Positions 36,103 through 45,204 of a DNA stretch of 64,000 nt are shown piece by piece. Every line of letters begins with the position of its first letter. Positions within the stretch are counted from its first letter, which is position 1. The stretch is from positions 186,001-250,000 of the forward strand of contig CAJYTY010000005.1 in the NCBI GenBank assembly GCA_913777945.1, in the 5' to 3' direction. The notes below the pieces were generated by a model. The model saw nothing but the letters and a program-made list of their open reading frames with translations, searched no databases and was not told where the DNA came from. A program made the translations under genes and the position numbers. This stretch comes from an uncultured Acinetobacter sp. Its GTDB lineage: Bacteria > Pseudomonadota > Gammaproteobacteria > Pseudomonadales > Moraxellaceae.

Positions 36103-38460
36103 ATGACTGACTTAGTTCAGCAGTTGGCAAATGAACTTGCCGTACGTCCAAACCAAGTAGAAGCTGCTATTCGTTTAATTGATGAAGGCGCTAGCGTTCC
36201 TTTTATTGCACGTTACCGTAAAGAAGTCACGCAGGGCTTAGACGATACGCAATTACGCCAACTCGACACACGTTTAACTTATCTACGTGATTTATACGAG
36301 CGTCGTGAAAAGGTGATTCAATCTTTACAAGAACAAGATAAATTAAGTGATGATTTATTGGCGCGCGTGAATGCAGCAGAAACTAAAAATGCATTAGAAG
36401 AAATTTATGCACCGTACCGTCCAAAACGTACCAGTAAATCATTTAAGGCAAAAGAAGCTGGTTTAGGTCCAATAGCTGAAAAAATTATTGCTGATCAAGT
36501 TGATCCAATTGAGGCATTGGCAGGTTTTAGTCATGAAGATTATCCAGATGTCGAAAGCCAACTTGATGCAATTCAGCACATCTTGATTGATGATTGGGCA
36601 CAAAACATTGGATTAACCACTGAATTAAAACAAATTTTCTCTAAAACAGCAGTTCTTAAGAGCGCAGTTGCTTCTGAAGAGAAAAAAGAAGTCGGTAAAA
36701 AATTCCGTGATTATTTTGAGTTTTCTGAAAACCTAAATAAATTACCTTCGCATCGTTTATTGGCGATGTTACGTGGTCGTCAAGAAAATGTATTGGGTTT
36801 AAAAGTGGACGGCGAAGATGATACGCCGTTAGCTCGTATTGAAACGGAATATAGTCTTGAACAAATTCAGCCACAAAGCCGTCAAGATTATTTAAAACAA
36901 ACAGCAAAATTATTTTGGCTTGGTAAGATTCGTCCGCAAATCGAACATTCATTATTGACTGATAAGCGCTTAGCTGCTGAAGCTGAAGCAATGGATGTGT
37001 TTGCTGAAAATCTACGTCATTTACTTCTTTCTGCGCCAGCAGGTGGTCGTACTACTTTAGGTGTTGATCCTGGTATCCGTACAGGCGTAAAGCTTGCGGT
37101 TGTGAGTGACGCAGGTGATGTTCTAGCACATAGCACGATTTACCCGTTTGCACCGAAAGAAGATAAAGAAGGTTCAATTGCTGAGTTAGCTCGCTTATGT
37201 CGAGAGTTCCACGTGGAACTTATTGCGATTGGTAATGGTACAGCGAGTCGTGAAACCGAAGCAGTTGTTGCCGAGATGATGGCTGCAAATACTGATTTAA
37301 AACTCACGCGTATTACGGTCAGTGAAGCTGGAGCATCGGTTTATTCGGCAAGTGAACTTGCTTCTCAAGAATTACCAGAGCTTGATGTTTCAATTCGTGG
37401 AGCAGTATCGATTGCACGCCGTTTGCAAGATCCATTGGCTGAACTCGTTAAAATTGATCCTAAATCAATTGGTGTGGGTCAATATCAGCATGATGTGAAT
37501 CAAACTGGTTTGGCAAAAACACTGGATGCCGTGGTTGAAGACTGTGTGAATGCGGTGGGTGTGGATGTGAATACCGCATCTCCAGCGATCTTGGCATATA
37601 TTGCAGGTTTAAATAAATCGATTGCACAGCAAATCGTTGAGTATCGTAAAGAACATGGTCGTTTCGATAACCGTCAAGCCTTGAAAAAAGTGCCACGTTT
37701 AGGCGAGCGTACTTTTGAACAATCAGCAGGCTTCTTACGTGTTCAAAATGGTTCTGAGCCATTGGATGCATCAGCAGTTCACCCAGAAAGTTATGGTGTT
37801 GTTGAAAAAATTGTTGCAGCAAAAGCCACAACAGTAAAAGACATTATTGGTAATACTGAAATTATCCGCCAAGTCAAAGCAGATGAGTTTGTCGATGACA
37901 AATTTGGTTTGCCAACGATTCAAGATATTTTAGCTGAACTTGAAAAGCCTGCTCGTGATCCACGTCCAGAGTTCCGTACTGCCAAGTTCCGTGAAGATAT
38001 TACGGAAGTTGCGCAACTGACTGAAGGCATGCAGCTCGAAGGTGTGGTGACCAATGTGACTAACTTCGGCGCGTTCGTAGATGTGGGTGTACATCAAGAT
38101 GGTTTAGTGCATATCTCTGAACTTGCAAATGAATTTGTTTCTGATCCACATAAAGTGGTGAAACCAGGTCAAATTGTGCAAGTACGTGTGATGCAAGTTG
38201 ATGTGGAACGTAATCGTGTGAACTTAAGTATGCGCGCAGAGGGTTCTGCGCCTGCTAAAGCACCACGTCAGCAACAGCGTCCACAGCAAGAACGAACTGA
38301 ACGTTCAGAGCGTAAGCCTCAAGGTCAACGTCCACCGCGTAAAGAAGGTGACTTTAAGCGTCCACAAAATAACAAGCCAAAAACTGAAAAACCGCAAGAG
38401 CAAAAAATCGGTGGTTTAGGTGCTTTGTTATTACAAGCAGGGATTAAAGGCTCTAAATAA
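36103..38460 (+). CDS. tex: Tex family transcription accessory protein (S1 RNA-binding)
   Basis: A 785-residue RNA-binding protein. The N-terminal Tex helical region (VRPNQVEAAIRLIDEGASVPFIARYRKEVTQGLDD) is followed by a YqgF-like RNase fold (TTLGVDPGIRTGVKLAVVS), helix-hairpin-helix repeats (NTASPAILAYIAGLNKSIAQQIVEYR, QALKKVPRLGERTFEQSAGFLRV) and a C-terminal S1 domain (LEGVVTNVTNFGAFVDVGVHQDGLVHISEL). A basic Arg/Gln/Pro-rich tail follows. ATG 36103 gives the standard start; the frame to 36067 is rejected. Confidence 0.96.
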   Translation: MTDLVQQLANELAVRPNQVEAAIRLIDEGASVPFIARYRKEVTQGLDDTQLRQLDTRLTYLRDLYERREKVIQSLQEQDKLSDDLLARVNAAETKNALEEIYAPYRPKRTSKSFKAKEAGLGPIAEKIIADQVDPIEALAGFSHEDYPDVESQLDAIQHILIDDWAQNIGLTTELKQIFSKTAVLKSAVASEEKKEVGKKFRDYFEFSENLNKLPSHRLLAMLRGRQENVLGLKVDGEDDTPLARIETEYSLEQIQPQSRQDYLKQTAKLFWLGKIRPQIEHSLLTDKRLAAEAEAMDVFAENLRHLLLSAPAGGRTTLGVDPGIRTGVKLAVVSDAGDVLAHSTIYPFAPKEDKEGSIAELARLCREFHVELIAIGNGTASRETEAVVAEMMAANTDLKLTRITVSEAGASVYSASELASQELPELDVSIRGAVSIARRLQDPLAELVKIDPKSIGVGQYQHDVNQTGLAKTLDAVVEDCVNAVGVDVNTASPAILAYIAGLNKSIAQQIVEYRKEHGRFDNRQALKKVPRLGERTFEQSAGFLRVQNGSEPLDASAVHPESYGVVEKIVAAKATTVKDIIGNTEIIRQVKADEFVDDKFGLPTIQDILAELEKPARDPRPEFRTAKFREDITEVAQLTEGMQLEGVVTNVTNFGAFVDVGVHQDGLVHISELANEFVSDPHKVVKPGQIVQVRVMQVDVERNRVNLSMRAEGSAPAKAPRQQQRPQQERTERSERKPQGQRPPRKEGDFKRPQNNKPKTEKPQEQKIGGLGALLLQAGIKGSK

Positions 38461-38519
38461 GTGTTTAACTGTAGCAATTTTAACAGTTGCTCAGGCTAAA
38501 AGTAGATTGTAATTCACAG

Positions 38520-38541
38520 AACTCCCTACGGGGAGTTTTTT
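38520..38541 (+). terminator. Terminator after tex
   Basis: AACTCCC-TAC-GGGAGTT followed by a T-run. Confidence 0.9.
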
Positions 38542-38547
38542 GATGCC

Positions 38548-39288
38548 TTAATGATCAGTTTGATTTTTTAACGACAAAAGTTGTTGTTCGCGTAATTCAA
38601 GCTGTATAACATTCTTGTCATTTGATGCAGTTTTTAACGTTTGAATATCATGAACAATTTCGTTCAGTAGATTTTGATAATTGTCAGTATTCAGAATTTG
38701 GGCAGCGAGTACAGTACCTTCAGTTTCAATATTATAATTTAAGCTAATTTTTCGTAATAAATTCAAAGCAAATGGAGGGCATAGTAATATATCAAGTAAG
38801 AGTTGCATGACCTTTGACCAAGATAGTTGTAATACTTTTCTTCTGGTGATCACAAAAATAATTGAAAAAACATTAAGCAAATAAATGAGACTAACCGTAA
38901 TCGTAAGTGCGATATAGCCAAATTTAAATATAATCAGAATGGGCAGAATGCCTATCGTTAGCCAGAATAATAAAATATTAAGGAATTGTAATGGTCGTAG
39001 GGTTTTGCTGATTATTTTTATATTGTCCTCACTATCTAAATGAGTTGGTGAAGAAATGTTTTTTATTTTCCAAGCACATTTAAAAATAAGTTGGTGGGAT
39101 AAAAATAGATTTGGAATAACCAGATATTTATTAAAGCAATTTAGCGTTTTTGAAATGTGCTGGAAATTAAAGATGGGGCGAATACCCTTTGTAATATTGA
39201 ATTCATTATAAAAATAGAGTTGAGCCGAGTCATAAATATAGAACCCGACTATCCCAATCACAATCAATATGTCGAAGGGTAAATGCAT
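38548..39288 (-). CDS. Hypothetical membrane protein, 246 residues
   Basis: Hydrophobic segments lie at about 5-22, 100-120 and 122-148, with a soluble C-terminal part of about 80 residues. I recognise no family. It starts 7 bp after the DUF2167 gene and is in the same operon, so it may help that protein. AT-rich. Confidence 0.75.
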   Translation of the reverse strand: MHLPFDILIVIGIVGFYIYDSAQLYFYNEFNITKGIRPIFNFQHISKTLNCFNKYLVIPNLFLSHQLIFKCAWKIKNISSPTHLDSEDNIKIISKTLRPLQFLNILLFWLTIGILPILIIFKFGYIALTITVSLIYLLNVFSIIFVITRRKVLQLSWSKVMQLLLDILLCPPFALNLLRKISLNYNIETEGTVLAAQILNTDNYQNLLNEIVHDIQTLKTASNDKNVIQLELREQQLLSLKNQTDH

Positions 39289-39295
39289 TTAAAAT

Positions 39296-40213
39296 TTATT
39301 TCTTTTTGAACAGTGAACTTATCCATCCGCCGACTGCAATTGCGCCAACTGCAATAAATTTCCATGCTGCCGCAAAGAAAGTGGCAACAATTGCCCAAAA
39401 TCCTTTTTTTGTTGCGACAACGGCAGCCCCACCTGCGATTAATGCAGCTAAACCATATTCTGCAACTTTATCACCTTCACGATATTCAGCATATTTCTCA
39501 CCAAAATTATAATCAAAGCCTTTTAGGCTTGATTTAAATTCATCAATATTTTGGGTGAGATGTTCTTCATCTGAAACCAGTGTTGCGCTGGTCACACCTG
39601 TTCTTCCTAAGATACGAATCGTGTAGTTGATCGCTTCAGAATTAGAGTCATCACGTATTTTTAATGCCCATTCTAGACGTTTGGTTTGGTTATCATAATG
39701 CGGTGGTACAGCCCAACCAACAGTATAAAGTTTTGGTAAACCTTGGCGTGTACGTTCTTCATTTGAGGGGGCATCAGATTCTTTTAATTGTTTTAATAAT
39801 GCATCAGCATCAATTTTTTCATCATCTTTGACATAACCTGATGGATCAAAATCAAAAGTAGCCCACCATGAATTATCTGGTGCGACTAAAATATTAGTAC
39901 TGCCACTAGTCAAGTTCCCTGTGAATTCTAAAAATTTGTCTGAATTTATTGGGTCTAAAAAACCTTCATCTTTCAGCGTATTTAAAGTCGCAACATTGGC
40001 GACATTTTCTTTTTTGGGCCCTAAATGCCAATCCAATTTTGCCATCGGATTTTCTTCAGTTTGTTGTGCTGGAGCTGCATTGGATATTGTTTCTTCTGTG
40101 GATGCTGATGCATAGGCATAACTTGGTATAGAAGTTGTCCCTAATATCGAAAGACTCAGCGCAATTGCATAGTTTAATGGCGTTAATTTTTTTTGGTGCA
40201 AAGGATTAAACAT
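39296..40213 (-). CDS. DUF2167 domain membrane protein
   Basis: A 305-residue protein with a signal peptide (YAIALSLSILGTTSIPSYAYA), an exported domain rich in DUF2167 hallmarks (LDWHLGPKKENVANVATL, WWATFDFDPSGYVKDDEKIDADALL, VGWAVPPHYDNQTKRLEWALKI) and C-terminal transmembrane helices (EYGLAALIAGGAAVVATKKG, AIVATFFAAAWKFIAVGAIAVGGWI) ending in Lys residues. The function of the family is not established. It is followed after 7 bp by the 246-residue membrane gene. Confidence 0.88.
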   Translation of the reverse strand: MFNPLHQKKLTPLNYAIALSLSILGTTSIPSYAYASASTEETISNAAPAQQTEENPMAKLDWHLGPKKENVANVATLNTLKDEGFLDPINSDKFLEFTGNLTSGSTNILVAPDNSWWATFDFDPSGYVKDDEKIDADALLKQLKESDAPSNEERTRQGLPKLYTVGWAVPPHYDNQTKRLEWALKIRDDSNSEAINYTIRILGRTGVTSATLVSDEEHLTQNIDEFKSSLKGFDYNFGEKYAEYREGDKVAEYGLAALIAGGAAVVATKKGFWAIVATFFAAAWKFIAVGAIAVGGWISSLFKKK

Positions 40214-40548
40214 AAAAATCTCACAATCATTATTAGCTATTCGTTTTATTGCAATTTATTACATAAATTATGGGTGCATTCTAAAATACTTTTTATCAGA
40301 AGTTAAATTAATTTTAAGGATATAATATTTATTTATAGGGTTATTTAATTCAACTGAATATTTTCTTTGATTATCATCTTAGGATTAATTCGATTTTAAA
40401 GCCCTTGAATTGAATGGATATGATGATTTTAAAAACCTTTTATTGAAATGTAGAGCTAAATTATTTTTAGTACATAGCAATTTTGTTCTATAAATCTACC
40501 TAAATCGCGTTAACCTGAAATGATGCATACATGCCTTAGGAGGTCGTG
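40214..40548. other. 335-bp AT-rich intergenic region
   Basis: Divergent region between the DUF2167 gene and the AraC gene. No open frame, repeat or RNA gene stands out; it presumably holds the two promoters. Confidence 0.5.
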
Positions 40549-41379
40549 ATGTCGCGCAGACCTCGAGAACAAGTTGATTACTTACACCTAAAAGAATTAG
40601 GTGGTTTGGAAATGTTGAAAGCCAGTTACTTTCAACAGGAGTTTTCACGACATGTTCATGAAGGCTTTTGCATTGGGGTGATCGAGGAAGGGGCACAACG
40701 GTTCTATCGTACAGGTGGCAATCATGTTGCACCTCAAGGCGATATTATTTTAGTGAATGCCGATGAAGTGCATACAGGCTCATCTGCCGTAGAAACCGGT
40801 TGGCGTTACCGCGCGATTTATCCGACTCCTGAAATTTTCCATGAATTAACCCGTGATCTCACTACTGTACACGGCATAGCACCGTGGTTTAGAGAAGCGG
40901 TGTTGCATGATGAAGGTTTGGCACAGCAATTACGATTACTTTTTGATTTACTTGAACAACCGAATAATAAGCTGCTTAAACAAACATTATTTCTGTCGAC
41001 AATTGCTTGGCTAATCTCAAAATATAGTCAAACCAAGCCTCAAGCCACTGATCTGAGCAATGCCAAACAACGTATCTTAAATATTAAAGAATTAATGGCG
41101 AGTATACCTGAGCAAGAGTTTTCACTCATCGAATTGGCGGAAATGGCAAATCTCAGCCAGTGGCATTTTCTACGTCAATTTAAAAAGCATGTTGGACTCT
41201 CACCGCATGCGTGGCTTATTCAAGCGCGTTTACAGAAGTCACAAAAATTATTAAGACAAGGTCTGAATTTATCAGAGGTTTCACAACAATGTGGTTTCTC
41301 GGATCAAAGTCATTTTAGTCGACATTTCCGTCAAACGTTTGGTATTACACCGGGTGGTTATACTGCCTCTCTCAAATAA
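40549..41379 (+). CDS. AraC family transcriptional regulator with N-terminal cupin
   Basis: A 276-residue regulator. The N-terminal AraC-type cupin (FSRHVHEGFCIGVIEEGAQRFYRTGGNHVAPQGDIILVNADEVHTG) senses a ligand; the two C-terminal helix-turn-helix units (FSLIELAEMANLSQWHFLRQFKKHVGLSPHAW and LNLSEVSQQCGFSDQSHFSRHFRQTFGITPGGY) bind DNA. An AGGAGG ribosome-binding site 5 bases before ATG 40549 decides the start. It sits upstream of azlCD, in the same direction, and probably controls it, as is common for AzlC exporters. Confidence 0.9.
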   Translation: MSRRPREQVDYLHLKELGGLEMLKASYFQQEFSRHVHEGFCIGVIEEGAQRFYRTGGNHVAPQGDIILVNADEVHTGSSAVETGWRYRAIYPTPEIFHELTRDLTTVHGIAPWFREAVLHDEGLAQQLRLLFDLLEQPNNKLLKQTLFLSTIAWLISKYSQTKPQATDLSNAKQRILNIKELMASIPEQEFSLIELAEMANLSQWHFLRQFKKHVGLSPHAWLIQARLQKSQKLLRQGLNLSEVSQQCGFSDQSHFSRHFRQTFGITPGGYTASLK

Positions 41380-41449
41380 AACAGCAATTTTATACAAGCT
41401 TCATGGAATCATTTTTGGCATAGTCTATTCTCGTTAATGAATAATTGTG

Positions 41450-42166
41450 ATGTTGATGTTAGGTGAAAGCACAGACGACACTCCGATGACCGAATCACGG
41501 GCATTTTTAAATGGAGTGATCAAAATACTGCCATTGTGTTTTGCGGTACTGCCTTGGGGTTTACTCGCAGGCTCAATGGCGATTCAAGCAGGGCTAACGA
41601 CTTTACAAGCGATTGGGATGTCAGCACTGGTCTTTGCTGGCGCAGCACAATTAATGACCTTAGGTTTAGTCATGGCAGGAACGCCTGCAATCACCATTAT
41701 CATTTCAGTTTTTTTGATTACGACCCAACATTATTTATATGCACTGTATTTACGTGAAGATATTTCTAAACAGCCTTTAAAAGATCGTTTGATGTTGGGC
41801 TTTTTATTAACTGATGAATTGTTTGCAGTGAGTATTAAAAAGCAACAGCATTATATTCACTATCTGTTAGGCGCAGGACTTTGCTTTTATTTATGTTGGG
41901 TTCTGTTTAGTGCTTGTGGGGTCTTTCTTGCTGCTGCAGTTCCTAATTTAGATCAATATCATCTCGATTTTTCGATTGTTGCGACATTTATCGCAATCGT
42001 GGTTCCATTTATTAAAAACTTAAATACTTTGGTTGGGGTATTGGTTTCAGTGATTTTAACCGTTGTTTTTCTAAGCTTAAGTTTTAAAAGTGCTGCGATT
42101 ATGGCAGGTGTAATTGGAATGTTTGCGGCAACCTGCTTGCAGAATTTTAGGGAGCGTACAGCATGA
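41450..42166 (+). CDS. azlC: AzlC family branched-chain amino acid exporter, large subunit
   Basis: A 238-residue (from ATG 41450) inner-membrane protein. The AzlC signature is visible in LPLCFAVLPWGLLAGSMAIQAGLTTLQAIGMSALVFAGAAQLMTLGL and ITTQHYLYALYLRE. With AzlD it exports branched-chain amino acids or related compounds. The start is uncertain: ATG 41450, 41456 and 41486 are in frame, none with a good ribosome-binding site, and 41486 gives the most typical N-terminus. It overlaps azlD by 4 bp (ATGA). Confidence 0.88.
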   Translation: MLMLGESTDDTPMTESRAFLNGVIKILPLCFAVLPWGLLAGSMAIQAGLTTLQAIGMSALVFAGAAQLMTLGLVMAGTPAITIIISVFLITTQHYLYALYLREDISKQPLKDRLMLGFLLTDELFAVSIKKQQHYIHYLLGAGLCFYLCWVLFSACGVFLAAAVPNLDQYHLDFSIVATFIAIVVPFIKNLNTLVGVLVSVILTVVFLSLSFKSAAIMAGVIGMFAATCLQNFRERTA

Positions 42167-42480
42167 CTTGGTTTCTCCTGATTATTCTCGCAATTGTGGT
42201 GTTTATGAATCGCTATATTCTACTTGAACCAAATCTGCCTTTGCGTTTACCCAAATGGTTTCAACAGTCTTTGCAGTACTCCGCACCGTGTTTGTTGACG
42301 GCAATCGCAACACCGATTGTTTTTATGGATGAGCAGGGTGTATTTCGTTCGACTTTACTGAATCCTTATTTTCTTGCCACGATTTTAACGATTTTGATTG
42401 CGTATAAAGTCCGTCATACCTTGTTGACGATTATTCTGAGTTTGGCATGTTTTTATGGATTGGTGTTTTGGTTGAATTAA
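42163..42480 (+). CDS. azlD: AzlD family branched-chain amino acid exporter, small subunit
   Basis: A 105-residue membrane protein with four hydrophobic segments and the AzlD pattern FMNRYILLEPNLPLRLPKWFQQSLQYSAPCLLTAIATPIV. It is translationally coupled to azlC by a 4-bp overlap and forms the exporter with it. Confidence 0.88.
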   Translation: MTWFLLIILAIVVFMNRYILLEPNLPLRLPKWFQQSLQYSAPCLLTAIATPIVFMDEQGVFRSTLLNPYFLATILTILIAYKVRHTLLTIILSLACFYGLVFWLN

Positions 42481-42485
42481 TGGAT

Positions 42486-42517
42486 TGGGAGCATATAGAT
42501 TTTGCTCCCAGTTTTTA
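42486..42517 (+). terminator. Terminator after azlD
   Basis: TGGGAGCA-TATAGATTT-TGCTCCCA then GTTTTT. Confidence 0.85.
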
Positions 42518-42527
42518 TTGCCAATGT

Positions 42528-43283
42528 TTAACGTGTGGTGTATCCACCATTGGCGAAAATGGTTTGTCCAGTGATCCACCAGCCATCAGTCACTAAGAAA
42601 CGTACTAAGGGTTCAATATCTTCGATCTTGGTTAAGCCGCCCAAGGCTGATGCTGACTGATGATAAGCCACGGCTTCTGGCGCTTCTTGAGCGTAGAAAA
42701 AAGGCGTATCCATTGGACCAGGTGCCACAGCAGTGACAGAAATACCACGTTCACCAAATTCTTTCGATGCGGCACGTGTGTAGTGTTCTACAGGCGCTTT
42801 TAAGCCCTCATAAGTTGAATAAAGACCTGTATATGCAGCAAGTAAACTGGTGACAATAGTACAGATTTTTCCATTTGGATTGAGATGACGACCTGCCGAT
42901 TGAATAAAGAAATAGGCAATTTTATTATTGATGTCATTCATACCATCAAACTCTTGTTCGGTGGTGTCTAAAAATGGTTTTTTGAGCACGCGCCCGACTG
43001 TATTAATTGCGATATCCACACCGCCAAATTCTGCTTTAGCTTGAACAAATAAGTCTTCAATGTTCTGGATATTGGCTAAATCTGCTTGTACTAAAATTGC
43101 TTTAACACCTAGTGCTTGCACTGCTTGTAAGGTTTCTTCAGCATCTGATTGTGTTGCGGTACTGTTGTAATGAATCAATAAATTTGCCCCTTGTTCAGCA
43201 AATTTACGCGAAATTAATCCACCTAAGTTTTTTGCACCACCGGTAATTAGTACCGTTTTTCCTTTTAGATTATGTTGTGACAT
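42528..43283 (-). CDS. Short-chain dehydrogenase/reductase
   Basis: A 251-residue SDR oxidoreductase. The cofactor loop TGGAKNLGG is a variant of TGxxxGxG, and the active site shows Ser and YEGLK (YxxxK). The end (FLVTDGWWITGQTIFANGGYTTR) fits the FabG-like subfamily. The substrate is unknown. ATG 43283 has GAGGAA 7 bases upstream; the frame to 43298 is rejected. It is divergent from a LysR regulator that probably controls it. Confidence 0.92.
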   Translation of the reverse strand: MSQHNLKGKTVLITGGAKNLGGLISRKFAEQGANLLIHYNSTATQSDAEETLQAVQALGVKAILVQADLANIQNIEDLFVQAKAEFGGVDIAINTVGRVLKKPFLDTTEQEFDGMNDINNKIAYFFIQSAGRHLNPNGKICTIVTSLLAAYTGLYSTYEGLKAPVEHYTRAASKEFGERGISVTAVAPGPMDTPFFYAQEAPEAVAYHQSASALGGLTKIEDIEPLVRFLVTDGWWITGQTIFANGGYTTR

Positions 43284-43391
43284 TGCTTTATTCCTCATGT
43301 TGTTTTTGCATAAAAAGCATCCTAATTGAATTTATTTGTTTGAAATAGTTGTTAGTATTGAACTGATTGTGCAGGAAAGTTGAATAATAAA

Positions 43392-44276
43392 ATGGATAAA
43401 ATTGAGCGGTTAAAGATTTTTTGTCTGGTGGCTGAGAAACAGTCTTTTGCTCAAGCCGCGTTGCAATTGGGTTTGCCTCGTTCCAATGTGACTTATGCGA
43501 TTCAAGCTTTGGAAAAAGAATATGAAGTATTACTGTTTTATCGCACCACGCGTAAAGTTGCATTAACGCATGAAGGCAGTTTGTTTTATGAGGAGGCAAT
43601 GCGTCTGGTGGCTCAGCTTAAGGAGTTGAATCGTTTTAAAACGCAGGTACGTAGCCAAGAGGGCAGGATCAGTATTGGCATGCCGAAACGCTTGGCAACA
43701 CAAGTGTTGATCCCTCATCTATCCGCATTTTATCAACGTTATCCTAAAGTCAAAGTATTGATTAATGGCAGCGATGATTTTTCAAATCTGATTGAAAAAC
43801 AACTGGACTGTGTGGTGCGTGTTGGACAGGTTCAGGATGAGTATTTACTGATTCGACCCATTAAAACCACTCAAATTTGGACATTAGCTTCGCCTAAATA
43901 TTTGGCAGAATTTGGTCATCCCCAAAACTTCAATGAATTAGAACAGCATCTTGCTGTGGATTATCATGTGGCAAAGCATTATCGAGAATTAAGCGAATTA
44001 AGCTTTCAGAGTCACCGTGTCAAAATGCCTTATCGTTTACTGGTTGAAAATACGGAAGCTTATATCCAAGCAGGTTTAGCAGGTATAGGTTTAATTCAAA
44101 TTCCTGAATTTGATGCAAAATCTTATGTGCATAAAGGCCAGCTAATACGTCTATTTACTGATATCCCAAGCTCAGAATTGCCTATAAATATTTTGCTGAC
44201 GGATCGACAATATCGCCCAAAATATTTTCAAGACTTTATCGACTGGTTAGATGAACGACTTAAAAATTTGCTTTAG
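43392..44276 (+). CDS. LysR family transcriptional regulator
   Basis: A 294-residue regulator. The winged helix (RLKIFCLVAEKQSFAQAALQLGLPRSNVTYAIQALEKEYEVLLFYRTTRKVALTHEG) is followed by a periplasmic-binding-like sensor domain, as in the CrgA/QseD branch. It is divergent from the SDR gene, with 108 bp between starts. The start is not settled: TTG 43380 has AGGAAAG close by, whereas ATG 43392 gives the usual N-terminus MDKIERLKIF. Confidence 0.92.
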   Translation: MDKIERLKIFCLVAEKQSFAQAALQLGLPRSNVTYAIQALEKEYEVLLFYRTTRKVALTHEGSLFYEEAMRLVAQLKELNRFKTQVRSQEGRISIGMPKRLATQVLIPHLSAFYQRYPKVKVLINGSDDFSNLIEKQLDCVVRVGQVQDEYLLIRPIKTTQIWTLASPKYLAEFGHPQNFNELEQHLAVDYHVAKHYRELSELSFQSHRVKMPYRLLVENTEAYIQAGLAGIGLIQIPEFDAKSYVHKGQLIRLFTDIPSSELPINILLTDRQYRPKYFQDFIDWLDERLKNLL

Positions 44277-44334
44277 CTTTTGTAGGAACAACAGCTCAGC
44301 TTACTTTGACATCAGCATAAATTTACAGTAAAAC

Positions 44335-44364
44335 TAGAAATTAGAGTAATTACTCTAATTTCTA
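44335..44364. promoter_or_regulatory. 30-bp perfect palindrome upstream of the HD-domain gene
   Basis: The sequence is self-complementary over 30 bp, with core TTAGAGT-AATT-ACTCTAA (44341-44358). It ends 13 bp before the start codon of the HD-domain gene, overlapping or abutting its promoter. The same core with a different spacer occurs upstream of acr1 (49371-49388). It is probably the operator of a dimeric regulator. Confidence 0.75.
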
Positions 44365-44377
44365 TAGGTGGATAAAA

Positions 44378-45139
44378 ATGCAGATTGGTCGACAAGCATG
44401 GATGGCTCAAACTTCAGGTGATTTGTCTTTAAAAGATCGTATGGTCTTATTGAGTCATAGCTTATTCCCTGTGCTTAAACAAAGTATAAAAATGTACGCT
44501 TTTGCGGGTCGTTCTAAGCAGCGTCATCAGTTTTTGAGTGTAGATGATTTACATTTGCCTGATAGTCATGATGTCAAACAGGCAATTGAAAAGATGCAAT
44601 CTTGTAGTTCAATGAGTTTACAGAATCATTGTTTACGAACTTGGCATTATGCCGTTGCATTTTCCACAATGCAGAATCTAAAACATGATGCTGAATTATT
44701 GGCGGTATCTTGTTTACTACATGATTTAGGCATGACTGAGCAACATTATCAGCATCATGAAAATTGTCGTTGTTTTGCAGGACAGGGCGCTTATGCTGCT
44801 CAAGGCTGGTCTTTAGCGCAAGGATGGCAACCACCACGAGCAGATCAATTGTTTGATGTTATCAGTATGCACATGAATCCTTATGTTGCGGTTGATGAGG
44901 GCGTTGAGGCACATTTGCTACAGCAAGCTGCCAGTTGCGATGTGATTGGCAGTCGCGGTTTTGAATTTTCTTCTGAATTTAGACAAAAACTATTTGAGCA
45001 ATATCCTCGTTTAGACTTTAACCAGAATATGATTGAATTTACTCAGAAAGAGGCAATTATTCGTCCAAAATCACGAACAGCAATGGTAGTAAAAAGTGGG
45101 TTTAAGCAATTGGTTCGTTTGAATCCATATCTTGATTAA
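44378..45139 (+). CDS. HD-domain protein
   Basis: A 253-residue protein with the HD-superfamily metal residues: NHCLRTWHYA (His), CLLHDLGM (His-Asp) and ASCDVIG (Asp). Such proteins are phosphohydrolases; the layout resembles small HD proteins acting on cyanamide or similar compounds (its GMT motif and HxxxxRC segment), but I do not assign a substrate. A GGTGG ribosome-binding site precedes ATG 44378. The 30-bp palindrome directly upstream suggests tight regulation. Confidence 0.88.
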   Translation: MQIGRQAWMAQTSGDLSLKDRMVLLSHSLFPVLKQSIKMYAFAGRSKQRHQFLSVDDLHLPDSHDVKQAIEKMQSCSSMSLQNHCLRTWHYAVAFSTMQNLKHDAELLAVSCLLHDLGMTEQHYQHHENCRCFAGQGAYAAQGWSLAQGWQPPRADQLFDVISMHMNPYVAVDEGVEAHLLQQAASCDVIGSRGFEFSSEFRQKLFEQYPRLDFNQNMIEFTQKEAIIRPKSRTAMVVKSGFKQLVRLNPYLD

Positions 45140-45151
45140 ACGATCAGAAAT

Positions 45152-45184
45152 AAAAAAACCACTTTTGCGAGAACAGAAGTGGTT
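45152..45184. terminator. Terminator between the HD-domain gene and the MFS gene
   Basis: ACCACTT...AAGTGGT stem; the A-run at its left serves the minus-strand MFS gene. Confidence 0.8.
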
Positions 45185-45204
45185 CAAATGAATCATTGAT
45201 TTTA

